From contig NC_045127.1 in assembly GCF_007655135.1 (NCBI RefSeq), positions 42,357,538-42,421,537 of the forward strand: a stretch of 64,000 nucleotides of DNA. Direction: 5' to 3'. Every line of letters starts with the position of its first letter. The first letter of the stretch is position 1. The notes under the pieces were generated by a model. That model had not been told where the DNA came from and made no database searches. It saw nothing but the letters and a program-made list of their open reading frames with translations. A program made the translations under genes and the position numbers. This document shows positions 22,835-35,202 of this stretch, piece after piece. Source of the stretch: Punica granatum. Its lineage: Eukaryota > Streptophyta > Magnoliopsida > Myrtales > Lythraceae.

Positions 22835-23110
22835 AAAAGAATGGCATTGGAATAATACATAATATAAGGACATCTGAGATAAAATAGAAGATAGTTGACA
22901 TAAAAATTTTTGATTATTAAAGAAAAAAGGAGAACTATTAAAGAAATGGTGACAAGTCGCTTTGTAATATGCTTATGGACCCATTTCTGACGCATGTAAT
23001 ACTCATGCACCCTGAGGGTTGCACACCGGGTCTCCCCTTGGAATAAGTGCATCTTACCAATTGAATTGCATCTCTTTTGCTTGAAATTTCTTTACATGTT
23101 ATTTTATTTA
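22835..23110. other. Short AT-rich spacer between two transposons
   Basis: Nothing recognisable apart from the flanking duplications. Confidence 0.5.
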
Positions 23111-24096
23111 GGATAAAATGCAAAATCCTCCCTTGAGATTTGGAGAAATTGACACTTAGCTGCATTTATTTAATAAATATGAATTTAATGTCAATTGACC
23201 GGTTTGACCAAATATATATATTTTGCAAAAATAATAATTTAAATCATAATTTTTTGTTTCTTTTATCTTAAGACCATACAATTATTTATTACTTGATAAG
23301 GTTACCACTTTATATAAAATTTGCGTATGAGGCCTTTCATACATTTTAATTTTTTTTAACTTGAGAAATTAAAAAAGAATAAGAAATAAATAAAAGAGTT
23401 GAAAACATTGACAATAGAAGAAAATTAAAGAAAGGAAAGGGCGGTTGTGGTTCGCTTCCGACCACCACAAGCCCAAGCAACCTCGTCGAAGGGGGGTGGA
23501 GACCTCGCCTAACATGGTGGTGGCCCACGTCCATCTCTCTCTTTGAATAGAGAGTGGATAAATGAAGGAAGGGTAGTGGTGACTCATATCCAACAATAGG
23601 TCGTTGACAGCTTTAGAAGCCAATAACTACCTCGTTCAAGGAGGTGGTGGTGGTTGGCAATAGGGCACCGAACTATCCCTTCCCTTTTCCTTCCCTCTCT
23701 CTCTCTTCGAAGAGAGAAAGGAAAGTGGATGTTGGTGGCTCGTCATCAACCATGCACCATTGGCCAAGCAATGCTGCTGAGACTTTTCTCATTTCTCTTC
23801 AACCATTTTTTAAATACTTTTGTTTGATTTTTCAATTTTTAATTTCTAAATTAAAGAAAATATTTTATAAAAATAAGAAAGGCTTTATACAAAAATTTTA
23901 TGTAAACTAGTGATCATATTAAGTAATAAATAATTATATAGCCTAAGAAAAGAACCCAAAAATTATCACCCAAATGTTATTTTCGCAAAAAATAAGGATT
24001 TGGTCAAGTCCGTCAAGTAGGACTAAGTGCATATTTTTCAAACAAATGGGTTAAGTGCAATTTCGCCAAACCTAGGAAAATCTTTACATTTTACCC
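23111..24096. mobile_element. Non-autonomous Mutator-like element (986 bp) with perfect 9-bp target duplication
   Basis: The flanks are the identical 9-bp TTTTATTTA (23102-23110 and 24097-24105). The ends GGATAAAATGCAAA and TTTACATTTTACCC are inverted repeats; the arms run about 270 bp, matching for example ACTTAGCTGCATTTATTT with AAACAAATGGGTTAAGTGCA. The core (23440-23780) is GC-rich with GGTGGTGG / CCACCACC motifs in both orientations. No coding capacity that I can recognise. Confidence 0.85.
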
Positions 24097-24105
24097 TTTT
24101 ATTTA

Positions 24106-24536
24106 TTATGGATTTTTCTATCCTATAGGGCATAAAATAATCAATAATTACTTACTATATTGGTTGAATTGTTCGTTTATCGAACATATTCGATTTTCTC
24201 AATGTCTAATTTACCCCTTTTTCTAATCCTAGAAACGACTCTTACTACATATAATAATAGCAACTATTATGGACATACATAATAATTATGGAAAAAATGA
24301 CTAGGAAATAAAAGATCTAAGCAAACAGAAATCACTAAGGAAAACCTGAAATCCTGAAATAACTCTAAAAATCTAAAACCTCGAAACATAACTCTAAAAT
24401 CTTATAACGTTCTGATTTTTACAGTTTAGGTTTTTAGTCTTTGAGTTTTAAGCTTTTAGAGTTTTGTTAGAATCTTTTAGGATTTTAGTGTTAATTCAGT
24501 TTAAAATTAGGGTATCAGCATTTATCTATCTTCGAA
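24106..24536. other. AT-rich non-coding stretch
   Basis: 24340-24480 contains loosely inverted AAATCTAAAACC / GGTTTTTAGTC text. Nothing else. Confidence 0.4.
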
Positions 24537-24549
24537 ATTATAGCTAATA

Positions 24550-24710
24550 TATATATATATTTTATATGAGGGATGGCCATGGGCCTAATACAATAAAATA
24601 AAATTCCTAAATATCTAATAAATTGACACAAGTAGTCACACCTGAATATCGAACCTGAGACATCTTGGTCACTAGGCGAAGGCGTACGCCGCTGCTCTAC
24701 ACCCACTTTG
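24550..24710 (-). mobile_element. tRNA-derived SINE with 13-bp target duplication
   Basis: On the minus strand the 5' end reads GGGTGTAGAGCAGCGG (A-box-like) and, about 45 bases on, CAGGTTCGATATTCAGG (B-box-like GGTTCGANNC). The 3' end is an AT-rich tail. The 13-bp ATTATAGCTAATA occurs immediately on both sides (24537-24549 and 24711-24723), as expected for LINE-mediated insertion. Confidence 0.8.
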
Positions 24711-24723
24711 ATTATAGCTAATA

Positions 24724-25436
24724 AATTTAGTAATTATGAGAGGATTAATTAAAGATTAATTGTTTCCAAATTTAAAGAAGAAGGGTACTTAATTAGGTAC
24801 CACAGACATGTTCGTTACATGATCAACTTGATTAGTGGTTATCAGCGACCTCTTGGGGTGGTTAATGGGAGGAGACAAGCATGATGAAATTTTTTTTTCG
24901 TACTCAATCTTTATTTATTATTAAATTTCATCATATAATTCATCTTTTCATTCAATATTGTCGTCAAGGTGACACTGGTAGTCTATATTTGGTCTTGCCA
25001 TTTAAATCTATTGACACGCAAAGCTTTTACAAATAGAAAATATATAAGAAAAAAAAGACACTTATAAGTACTCCATTCAAGATTGTCTTTGACGATTAAG
25101 GTCCTCGGTTATCTACCACGGGTTATTTGTAGTAGATCAGGCCCCATTTGTATCACTGATATATTAAAAAGAAACCTCTAAAATCTCAGTGTTAGGGATG
25201 GAGGCTCTGTTAGCAACCACACCACCATCCTAGGTTAAGTGTGAGGTTGTAACATTGATATTAAATGTAGAAATTTTGGGTATCGATCTTGAGGAGTGGA
25301 GGGCTTACTGTCGGTCACTCTTGCTCTATATCATTGAGTGCCTCCATGGTTGTTGAAGGATTATTTTCTTTTCTTATTTATTTCCAATTTTTTTGGGTAA
25401 GTAAATTGGGACAGGCGCCCAATCGAAATTAAAGGT
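24724..25436. other. Non-coding stretch
   Basis: No gene or clear repeat termini seen. Composition is mixed, with stop-rich frames. Confidence 0.45.
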
Positions 25437-25632
25437 TACAATACCAAAGTGGGTTGGTTCAAGCGATTTGGTACTTGTTCCACTTAAATAAGGTCTCGGA
25501 TTCGAGTATTATGAATGTAAAAAATTCAAGATTGGAGAGTTTTACCCCTTAATGGGCCGACCCAGTTTGACTGGATTAGAATAGGTTTAATTGAGTTTTC
25601 GAATACCAGGATTCACACTGAAAAAAATAAAA
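25437..25632 (+). mobile_element. tRNA-derived SINE-like sequence (possible)
   Basis: A GTTGGTTCAAGCGATTTGG stretch (A-box-like) is followed 30-40 bases later by CTCGGATTCGAGTATT (B-box-like GGNTCGAG). A non-tRNA body then ends in GAAAAAAATAAAA. No clear duplication was seen. Confidence 0.5.
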
Positions 25633-26599
25633 GGTTACAATAGCGGGGGCATGGAGGCCCCAGAAATATCGCTTAGTAATAAAGGACCTAGGCTAAAAAG
25701 AACCAAATACAATAAATGAAAACCCAACAGGAAAGAGATAGCTCTTCGCACTAGCCAGTCTGCATAATAGTTACCCTATTTATGAACTATCAAAACCTCC
25801 CAATTCCTCGACAACAGGCAAGGAGCTTCGTAGAAGAGGGGATGCATTAGCGGCGCACCAATTTGATGGCCTACTAACAACTCTTTAACGATTGTGGAAT
25901 CCACTTCTAATACCAATTTCCGACATCCCGCCTCTCACGCGACTCGTAAGCTTGAGCATACTCCTTACAATTCAGTAACTAATGATGAAGAAAATCCTAA
26001 CCTTGCCATGCGAGTGTGCCGCGGATTGGGCCCCTGCACATTTCAAGCGGAACAAATTCCATACGAGAGATGTCCAAATATGGCCAAGTATAGAAAGGAT
26101 TAAATATGCATGTGGTTTCTCAATGAAAAGGAAGTTTCCATGAATTATGAAGATGGACGCGGGTTTTCTTTATGGAAATAAATATTCTTCACAAATGGAA
26201 GAATTGTATTGGGGTCCATATATATTGCAAGAGATGGAGAAGTTGGATACATGCAATATTGTTTCCTTAATTTTGGAGAATATCTTTCTTATTTCCTCCA
26301 AATTTCTAGGCAGCAACTCATATGCATGCAAGGTTGCTGGAGGCTCGTGGAAGGAAATGACAAATTGTTTCCTAGTGGGGCGGATCATACATGGGAATAG
26401 CTAAAGGTATATGGCTGTTAGCTCGCACAACAAAATTGTTCCGATTCTTTTCCCAGATGAGTTGGTGTGAACGAAGAAGACACAATTGGTGTCTCGATTA
26501 TGGCGGCCAAGGACGTTTCCTTGGTTAGACATCATACTCTTGGAGATTGCTTGAAGATTGACAAAATAATTTATTTAAGTTAGGCAATTTCCTTTTCTT
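25633..26599. other. Non-coding stretch
   Basis: Short open frames on both strands at 26147-26404 overlap each other and match no family I know. Not supported as a gene. Confidence 0.4.
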
Positions 26600-27560
26600 T
26601 AGCTAGTGAGACATAATTTTCCTAGTTTTAGTTATTAGTTTGGGCAACTATTAGATTGTTGCTCGTTATCATTATTTCATTGGAATAAGGCCTAGATGCA
26701 GCTCGAATTAGGTCTCTTAGGTTCGGCCTATAAGAGTAAGCAATGCCATTCATTGTAAGCCTCCCCTTGCAACATAACAACAGGACACTTATCTAATCAT
26801 CTATTCTTTACTTTGTTGGACATGCACTTCAATATCTACATATCGCACCATTTCTACCTTTGATCTTCGTCACCTACCTCGCGGAACCCTTGATTCCATT
26901 CTTCTCCTCGGTCTCGGAATCCTCAATTCCATTCTTCCTCACCTACCCCTTGGAATGTCTTGTTTCGTTCTTTTTCTCACCTTTCCTCACTAGAGCCCTC
27001 GATTCCATTCTATCTCTTCTACCCATCTCGAGGCTTCTGGGCTAAGAATGGTTTCCACTTAGTCAAAGGCTCCGGCCTAAGACTCTTTCTTTTTGGCTAT
27101 CTTGTAACCGAGACCCGCCAAATACGGACCTCCCGGGGATCATGATCTTATCCTTCCACGATCGGCTTTAGGGCTATGACTTCACCTTTCGGCTACCTCC
27201 AATCGAGACCCATCTACAAGGAGGCGTTCCCCAGTTACGGCTTCTTAGCTGAAGCTCATCCATTTCGGCTTCCCCAGCCAAGACACATATGTACGGCCTC
27301 CCTTAGACCGTAGCTAACACTCATCTTTTTGGGGTGCCTTAGCCAATACATATCCTTCACGGGCCTTCCCTAGGCCGCGACCTTTATTCACTTAGACTAT
27401 CTTCTCAGCCGTCTCGACATCACATGAACCGGCTTTCGAGTCGTCTCATACAAATATTGGGCAATAAATCACGTGCACGTCTATAAGAACTTAAACGGCT
27501 TAACTCTCAAAGCCATAATATCGTTTGCAACATCTTCACCATCTCCTGAAAACGCAATTG
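26600..27560. mobile_element. Possible LTR fragment
   Basis: 26640-26830 has LTR-like features: TTGGAATAAGGCC, a TATA-like CCTATAAGAG and a downstream leader text CATTCATTGTAAGCC. 26850-27430 is a CT-rich segment with repeated GGNTTCNCTNGCCGAGAC-type units. No partner LTR, primer binding site or target duplication was found. Confidence 0.3.
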
Positions 27561-27921
27561 TTGGCTATTCCTACAGAGCTCAAGGACCGTGGTGTAATAC
27601 TTTAGCCCAATGAGGACAACTGGTGGTTTCGCTATCACTAACATCTTGGGATTGAGCTTTAGCAACCTAAATGCCACATGGAAGCTAGAGAGTGGATCGC
27701 GAATTCCAAGCGAATCAGTAATATTGTTATATACCTTTAAACTATGGGTTGTATCTCAATGCATATTCCAAATGCTCTTATTAGTGTATAATTCCACTAA
27801 TATGTTCCTATTTGGAATATAGTTTGCCACATATTCCACTTGCCTAATTTCACTAATATGTCCCCATTGAAAATATAGTTTATATTTTAATTTGCCTAAT
27901 TATATTCCTTAACAAATATAT

Positions 27922-29136
27922 GGGTAAATTGCACTGGTGGTACAAAAAGTTTTACAAATATTTCAAGATTGTACAAAAAGTTTTTTTTGCTACTTGATGG
28001 TACAAAATGTTTTAAAACTGTTTATTTGTAGTACAAATCGTTAATTTACCATTGACGCCGTCAAGTGACGCTGACGTGGCTCACTACGTGTCAGCTCATT
28101 TCTAAAGTGGCCGAAACAGTAAACTAGTGTGGCATCCGGATCACTGGATCGGGTCGAATGGGGTCGGGCGAACTTTTAAATAAAACTCCAAACTTTTTAA
28201 AATTTCAAAACAACCTAAATTTTTTGGACTTTTTAAATTTTGCCCCAATCCTCTTTCTCCTGCACCGGTCATCGTCTTCCTCCTCCCCCTCCACTGTTCA
28301 AGCCCAAAGCTCCACCAACTTGAACCTGAGCCCGGTTCCGAGCTCGAGCTCTAGTTCCCAGCGCTTCTCCGTCAATCCGAAGTCCAAGGCCGCGCTTCTT
28401 GGACTCCTAAAGCCTCAGAAATCGTGCTTTGTCGAATTTGCCTGGGTCGTGTTCATTGGTGGGTGTTGTCTCTCGCTGGGGAATTGGGTTGAATTTGCTC
28501 AAGTAGGATTGATCGAATTTGCTCTGTTTCCGATTTAGGGTTTATGGAATTGGCGGTCTCAATGTGAATTCGAGTTGCGACTCTGATTGGCTTTAGAGCT
28601 GGCCACCTCTGGTCAGGACCTCCAAAGGACTTACCCTCTAGAAGAAATCGTGAGAGAAAGAGTAGGGTAGAAGTCATGCTTCGTCGATTCGAAGAATCGC
28701 CGGAACACTAAGACCGGAAAAACTCGACTTTTCCCCAAACGGTTCGGATCCACTGGGAAATTGGAGGCTTTGGTGATTGAACCGTCCTCGCCCAAGGAGT
28801 CGCCTTCGACTAGGGAAGATGATGAACAGTGGAAGGGAGGAGGAAGACGATGAACAGTGGAAGGAGAGAGAGGGTTGGGGCAAAATTCAAAAAATTCAAA
28901 AAATTTAGGTCAATTTTGAAATTTTAAAAAGTTTGGAGTTTTAATTAAAATTAAAAAAAATTATAATAATATTATTGTCACGTCAGTATTTTGCTAACGG
29001 CATCAATCACGAATTGACGATTTGTACTATAAAGAAACGGTTTTAAAACATTTTGTACCATCAAGTAGCAAAAAAAACTTTTTGTACCATCTTGAAACAT
29101 TTATAAAACTTTTTGGACCACCAGTGCAATTTACCC
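27922..29136. mobile_element. Mutator-like foldback element of the same family as 3845-4717 (1215 bp)
   Basis: Ends GGGTAAATTGCACTGGTGG and CCACCAGTGCAATTTACCC are inverted repeats. The flanks CAAATATAT (27913-27921) and TAAATATAT (29137-29145) form a 9-bp duplication with one mismatch. The arms extend about 350 bp, and even the GC-rich borders of the core (CATCGTCTTCCTCC / GGAGGAAGACGATG) pair. The core, about 28300-28860, contains Ser-rich and Pro-rich frames (SPVPSSSSSSQRFS at 28338) that look genic, perhaps a captured exon. The source gene is not recognised. Confidence 0.8.
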
Positions 29137-29391
29137 TAAATATATATAAAATTTTTTTCATTTGTATAGATAATAATGTGGCATTGATAGAAAGTTCTGT
29201 TTAGGTATTTAAATATGTGACGACGTGAGAGGTCAACTCGAGACTTTGTTATTATATATAGAGAAAATAATCCCATATATCCTAATCTTTTCAAATTTTC
29301 TTAGATCTATCACGTACTCTTAAAATTATCTAAAAAGGCCTAACGTTTCTATTTTGTTTGCCATCTATCCTACTGTTACTTTTTTCGTCTA

Positions 29392-32300
29392 TGTCAGCAC
29401 CCCATTTCAGTCCATTGGCTCCCGCGGGGCAAAATAGTCATTTTTTCAATTCATTACATTTTCTAAAAAAAGAATGATTAATTAATTTAAATTAAATTAT
29501 ATATATAAGTATATATAAAAAAAATCAAAAAAATCAAATCCCGGGCAGGCCAGGCAGGGGCCGGGCAGCGCTGACCGGTTGCCCGTGACCCCGCCGGCCT
29601 AATTTAAAAAAAAAAAACAGAGACTCGGGCAGACCGGGCAGGCCGGGTAGCGCTCGCCGGCTGCCCGCGATCCCCGCCGGCCCAGAGATCCCCAAAGTCG
29701 CAATTTCCGCGATTCTCCGCCAAATCGGCCGAAATCTTAACGGAAATGGAATGGAATTGCAACGGAAATACGATTCGAGAAGCGATGAGGAGGACCCAGC
29801 AAGAAAAAACGGAGGAGGGGCTCTGGTTTCGGAGGATTTGGAGATCGGAGATTTCGGAAAACCTCGCCGGAAAACGCGACTTTTCCCCTCGATTCCGGCC
29901 GTGTCAACTCCCGTGACGCCCATCCCGAGCACGGCGTAGCCCAGGCGGTGCTTGCTGCCGTCTCCCGCGTCCTCTCGCGCCGTCGCCGCGACACCCAGAA
30001 GCGGGAACCGCCGTTTGCGGCGGCCGGAATCCTCCCCTCCGCCCATCTTCATCTTCTTCGTTCATCCCCTCTCTCACGGGCTCGGCCCATTTTCCCTCGG
30101 TTTGCGCAGGTCCAGCCCGTTCAGCCCAGTTCAGTCCATCCGAGACGACCCGACCCAATTTGTCGCCTGACCCGTTAGGTCTCACCCGGAAATCGGCCCG
30201 GAACAGGCGGATCCAGACGTAGGCCCAGTCCGGCCCAACCGTTCTCTTTCGCGGCCCGGCCCAGATCTTTGCGGCCTAACATTCACTCCCAACGACGGCC
30301 CAGTAGCAGCCCAGTTAGGCCCGATAGCCAGCTCGGCCCAGCGGCCCAATCCACCCGGCGATTTTATTTTTTTTATTTACAGAATCACCCCTCAACTTCC
30401 CGAACTAGGTATATTCTCGACTTAGTGGCATGATTAGGGCTCCTTTCCTGAATATTATTGCTTGCTTGACGGATATAATGTGAAATGAGTGTTCTTGGGT
30501 CGTGTGGGTGATCGGATTTGTCCCGAACTCGACTTTACGAACTTTCCATTTTGTCACATTTCAGTCCAGAGGACGCATTTTATTTTTTTCAGATCTGCCC
30601 CGAACTCTAAAAATTATTTTCAATCAAGTCCCGATCATTTTAATATTTTCCAATCAGTCCTTGGATTTTTCAGAATTTTCCAAGCGTCCCAAAGAACTTT
30701 CCAAGTTGTTTCAGTTTAGTCCCGGGGACATTTTTCACCCTTTTCAGATCTGCCCCGAATTTCAAAATTTCTTTTCAATCAAGTCCCGGTCATTTTACTA
30801 TTTTCCAATCAGTCCTTGGATTTTTCAGAATTTTTTTAAGCATCCCAAATAACTTTCCAAGTTGTTTCAATTTAGTCCCGGGGCCTTTTTCACCTTTTTC
30901 AGATCTGCACCGAATTTCAAAATTTATTTTCAATCAAGTCCCAGTCATTTTACTATTTTCCAATCAGTCCTGGAATTCCCAGAATTTTTCAAGCCTCCCA
31001 AGGTACTTTCCAAGCTGTTTCAATTTAGTCCTGGGGTCATTTTTTTGTTTCCATATCAGTCCAGATTTTCAAGTTCGTTTCAAATAAGTCCTGAGATATT
31101 TTCATTAATTTTTACATAGTCCCCAATTTTTTTAGAATTTTCAAATCGGTCCTCGAGATTTCATCCGAATTTTCAAATCAGTCCCTGCTCTTTTAAAATC
31201 GTTCAATTTAGTCCCCTAGAATTTTCTAAAATATACGACCCTTTCCTACTTGGATCACCCGCCGACAATGTATGTGCCCCATTTAAATATTTTATTTTTG
31301 TAATTATATGTACGCAACGTGACCATGTCGGAAATTAAAGTTTATCGGGCGGTCAACTAATGGTTATCTCAACGACTCAAAATCGTAGACCAAAGCATTC
31401 GGAAAATTTCTAATTAACCTAAAATTCTACATACAGGGTAATCGAGACGTTAAATTTGGCTAAATTAAATCACTGGACTCTTTTAAATAAATTGTACGAA
31501 CTGATTAATAATCTGTAATCGCATCGACAGTTCAAGAACTGTTAGTCATGCCCTTTTCAAAATTCACAATTTCAAAAGTACCGAGATACGTACAACGTGA
31601 TCTTGATTTTCATGCATACACATATTTACTGATTCAAGGGCATGATTTCTGGTTCTTGTCCTGCCGACACTCTAGTGTAGGTTTGTGTTTAGAACGGGTT
31701 AAAACATGGGAAAACGGATTAATCACAAACTCGGCATAATCAACATGGGCAAATAGTCAAGTAGAGGGTTAGGTTTTGGGTTTTAAGTGAAAACACTCTT
31801 AATCTGTAAAAGCCATATTGCTACGATACAAAATAATCTAAAAATAACCCACTCATTCGAGACTTGACTATGAACATCATGTCTGTCGGGTCCGTTAAAT
31901 GATGCCGAATGCTACATCCCTTCTCAATCACCCTTTTTTGCTTGTTTTAAGGTAGGATTTGTATGCCAAGATACATTGGGTAATAATCAGTTAATTCACG
32001 TAAATTCGGTGATAACAAAACCCCATTGATTGTTTATTTGAGCTTGCTTGTTACATCTTTTGCACTTGATTGTTATGCGAATCGAGCCTGATCCTTAGGA
32101 CTCGATTCACACTGGGTCCAACGCCCATAACCGTCGATCACGGGATCCACTACCCCCATACACCGAGTGCGCATTTAATTTAATTTTCAGTCTTTTCCAA
32201 ACTATACGGTGAGCATGAGTGAAATCATGGCCGAATGCAAACCGATCGGGATTTAGTCATTATAGTTTGTCTTTCATTTATTTGAGAGAACAATGTAAGG

Positions 32301-32731
32301 TTTTACATTATACATATATTCATGTAAAATCCCGGTCGGAGAGTGGACGGTTAAAGTGTTTCTTCGAATTTACGGTGTCAAAACGTATAAGATGAGCGGA
32401 ACTTAATAAAGCGGTAATTAAATTAAAATGGCAAGCCTAGACAAGCTAGAGCACCGAAATGGCGTGTGGGATATAGGCCAATACGTAATAGAACCCCCGA
32501 ATTCGGAATTTTCGGTTCCGTACAGACCATTGCCTTAACATCTTAGGTGTACCCCGTACCCCTAGACCCGGGCAACTCATCGGCCCTCGACCTTCGGGTC
32601 GTAAACAGGTAGTGGTGACTCCTTCTCACGTGCGTCCGTCGCGCGTCCCCGGGAAGGTGGACACTCCCAAGCCGCGTTGCATTTAGGCGCGCGCATGCGT
32701 GCCCCGACGAGACGAAATTCGGGTGCGCACA
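29392..32731. mobile_element. Probable solo LTR (3.34 kb) inserted in the Mutator left TIR, 5-bp target duplication
   Basis: The element runs TGTCAGCACCCC...GGGTGCGCACA, with TG/CA ends, between identical GTCTA sequences (29387-29391 and 32732-32736). It splits a TIR that is continuous in the right-hand copy. No gag, protease, reverse transcriptase or integrase is present, so it is a solo LTR or a non-coding element. The size, the GC-rich 5' part (GGGCAGGCCGGGTAGCGC) and the internal repeats would suit a large-LTR Ty3/gypsy lineage such as Tat/Ogre; that lineage call is a guess. Confidence 0.75.
30575..31040 (+). repeat. Three tandem copies of a 155-bp unit inside the LTR
   Basis: The marker TTTTCAATCAAGTCCC recurs at about 30617, 30772 and 30927, a constant 155-bp period. 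Each copy also holds CCAATCAGTCCTTGG, CTTTCCAAGTTGTTTCA and CAGATCTGCCCCGAA. Weaker fragments continue to about 31210. Confidence 0.85.
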
Positions 32732-32939
32732 GTCTAGAATAGACAGAAAAGCTTACTCAGCTCCGTTAAGCCATGACTGTGCCTACATGGAAAAAAAGTG
32801 GGCCATCTTTGCCCATCTCTCCGTTCTCTTCTCTTTCACTTCCCACTGTGCCAAACTTTCCCAAATTCTCTATCTTCCTCCATAAACCCAGAAATTAGGC
32901 TTTCGAAATCTCTCCGATCGGAAGCAAATCTTCGAGATT

Positions 32940-33310
32940 GAACGTGGCGTCGGAGATTACGATTGTTGAAGGAAGTCTTTGGATTTTTTTTTTCCGAAAC
33001 AGAATGCTGAGGGATACCCTCTGAAATTCCATCCCGATCGAATCCGTTCTGTTGACGATTACGATTGTTGAATCCTGTCTTTGGATTTTTTTTTCCGAAA
33101 CAAAATGCTTAGGGATACCCTCTGAAATCCCCTCCCGATCAAATCTGTTCTGTTTTTTTTTCCTTTCTTTGGAAGGCCTGTACTCGAAGTTTCCCCGGGG
33201 TTGATCTGTTCCTTTTTTTTGTCCATCTTTGGAAGGCCTGTATTCGGAGTTTCCTTGGGGTTGATCCATTCTGTTTTTTTTCCTATCTTTGGAAGGCCAG
33301 TGTTCGAAGT
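32940..33310 (+). repeat. Tandem sub-repeats in the left Mutator TIR
   Basis: Two copies of a ~110-bp unit (ATTACGATTGTTGAA, TCTTTGGATTTTTTTTT, GGGATACCCTCTGAAAT) are followed by three copies of a ~57-bp unit (TCTTTGGAAGGCCTG, GAAGTTTCC, GGGTTGATC) at about 33150-33320. The TIR also holds the likely promoter and leader of the transposase gene; an intron acceptor (TTTGCAG) lies just before the ATG at 33820. Confidence 0.8.
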
Positions 33311-35202
33311 TTCCTTGGGTTGGTAACGTGAAATGAGGTTTTTCCCCTTTTTGACATCCTCATTTTCAACAAAGGCAACAACTTTTGATAAAGACTAATT
33401 GTTGGAATTGAGGGAGGGAGCTGAGTTAGGAATTGACTATTAGTTGGAGTGGAGTGACGAAGGTAAGTTGGAGTTGGGGTTGAGTTGGAGATGAGGGCCA
33501 TTTACTACAAACAATTGAAGATTTTAGTGGGATCTTCACTGTCGTGCCTTTCATTGGCAAGTGGGCCCTCGAATGTTCCCTTCATTTGCTCTGCCTTCTT
33601 TGCCAGATTATTAGAGAAGACAACATGCTTAAAAAACCTTTTTCCTCTGCAGGTTTGGTGGACCCGAGCTTGTCCCCCTATTTGTTTATTAATTCCAAAG
33701 TGAAGACAGAGTGTAAATAACCCATTTATTCACTTTGGAACTTTGTTAATTTAATATGTTATGTTAGTGTTAGGGTGTTTTTAAATGGTTATTAATCTAT
33801 TGCTTTATATATTTGCAGGATGGGAACAGAGTTTGGCTTGATTTTACATCATGGAGGTTATATGCAGTTTAAGTATGAAGTGATGTATCTTAGAGGTAGT
33901 CGAACCATAATAGTTGTAGACCGTAATAGAATGTCATGGCATGAGTTGAAAGGAAGATTAGATGAGTTTGGTTACAAGGAGCCGAAGAGGATGTGGTATG
34001 TGCTTCCTAATTGTAGCTTAGGGACTGGTTTAAGAGAAATGAACACAAATATTGAGGTAGGGAAAATGGCTGACCTTGGGGTTAAATGTGGACATATTGA
34101 TGTGTATGTCGAAGCAGATACAAAGGATGATAACGCTGCTAATGAGGGAGGATATGATGCTTATGATGAATGCGATGTTGGTAATCAGGGAGGAAGTGAT
34201 GTTCATGCTGATGTTGATGGTTTTACGAATGTGTAGTGGGATGAAGGAGGAAATGATGCTCATGACAATGATGAAGAGAATGATGATGATCCTGAGTACC
34301 ATCCACCTCGCGACTCAGATATCACTGATGCCTATTTAATTGATGATGATGAGTACGGAAGTGAGAATGATAATGAGGAATTCATGGCTGGTCAAAGAAA
34401 CAAGAAGATGACATTTCAGGCTAAAAAATGACTAGCTTAGCAAACTAGTTGCCTTGGATATGAGAGTGATTATGTTAATTCGTGTGATGAAATTGTTACT
34501 CCCAACAGCACTAATGATGAGGGAGAAAACGGTAGAAAGGGAAAGATATTCAAGATTTTTAATGCAAAGCGCGATATGCAGAGTATAAATTTTAAAATAG
34601 GCTTGATGTTTGAGACACCTAACCAGTTGAAAACTACTGTGAAGAATTATGCCATTTGGAATGGATATTCTATAAAATGGAAGAAGTCTGGTGGTAATGG
34701 TAAGATGGAGGCAATATGCAAAGACTGCCCTTGGTGACTATATGCTAACTGGTTGCAAAAAAGGGAAGCATTTGTCGTGAAGACTTTGAATGACCAACAC
34801 ACATGTAACAGGGTTTCAAGAAACAACCAGGCAACCTATGATTGGATAGCACACCACTTTTTAGAGAACTTTCGAACTAATATGAATTGGAAGGTTATAG
34901 ATTTGATGCGAGAATTAAATAAGAAGTTTGGGATCATTGTGAGTAAGGCGACTTGTTACAATACTAGGTCTTATGCACGGAAGATGATATAAGGAACTGT
35001 GATTGAGCACTATCATTTGTTGCCCTCCTATGTTGCTGAGCTGAAGAAGATGAATAAGGATATCACATTTGAACTTGTAATTGATAGAGACACATCCGAT
35101 TCAGTTGTTAGATTGAAGATGATGTATGTTTGCTTCGAAGGATTGAGAAGGGGTTTTCTTGAAGGCTATAGAAGAGTGGTTGGTCTAGATGGTTGTTTCT
35201 TG

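Noticed and set aside
26147..26404. Overlapping frames on both strands
   Set aside because: No domain, no start context, no splice partners.
29534..30185. Several long open frames on both strands (up to 172 codons)
   Set aside because: They lie in the GC-rich part of the LTR-like insertion and reflect composition, not a gene.
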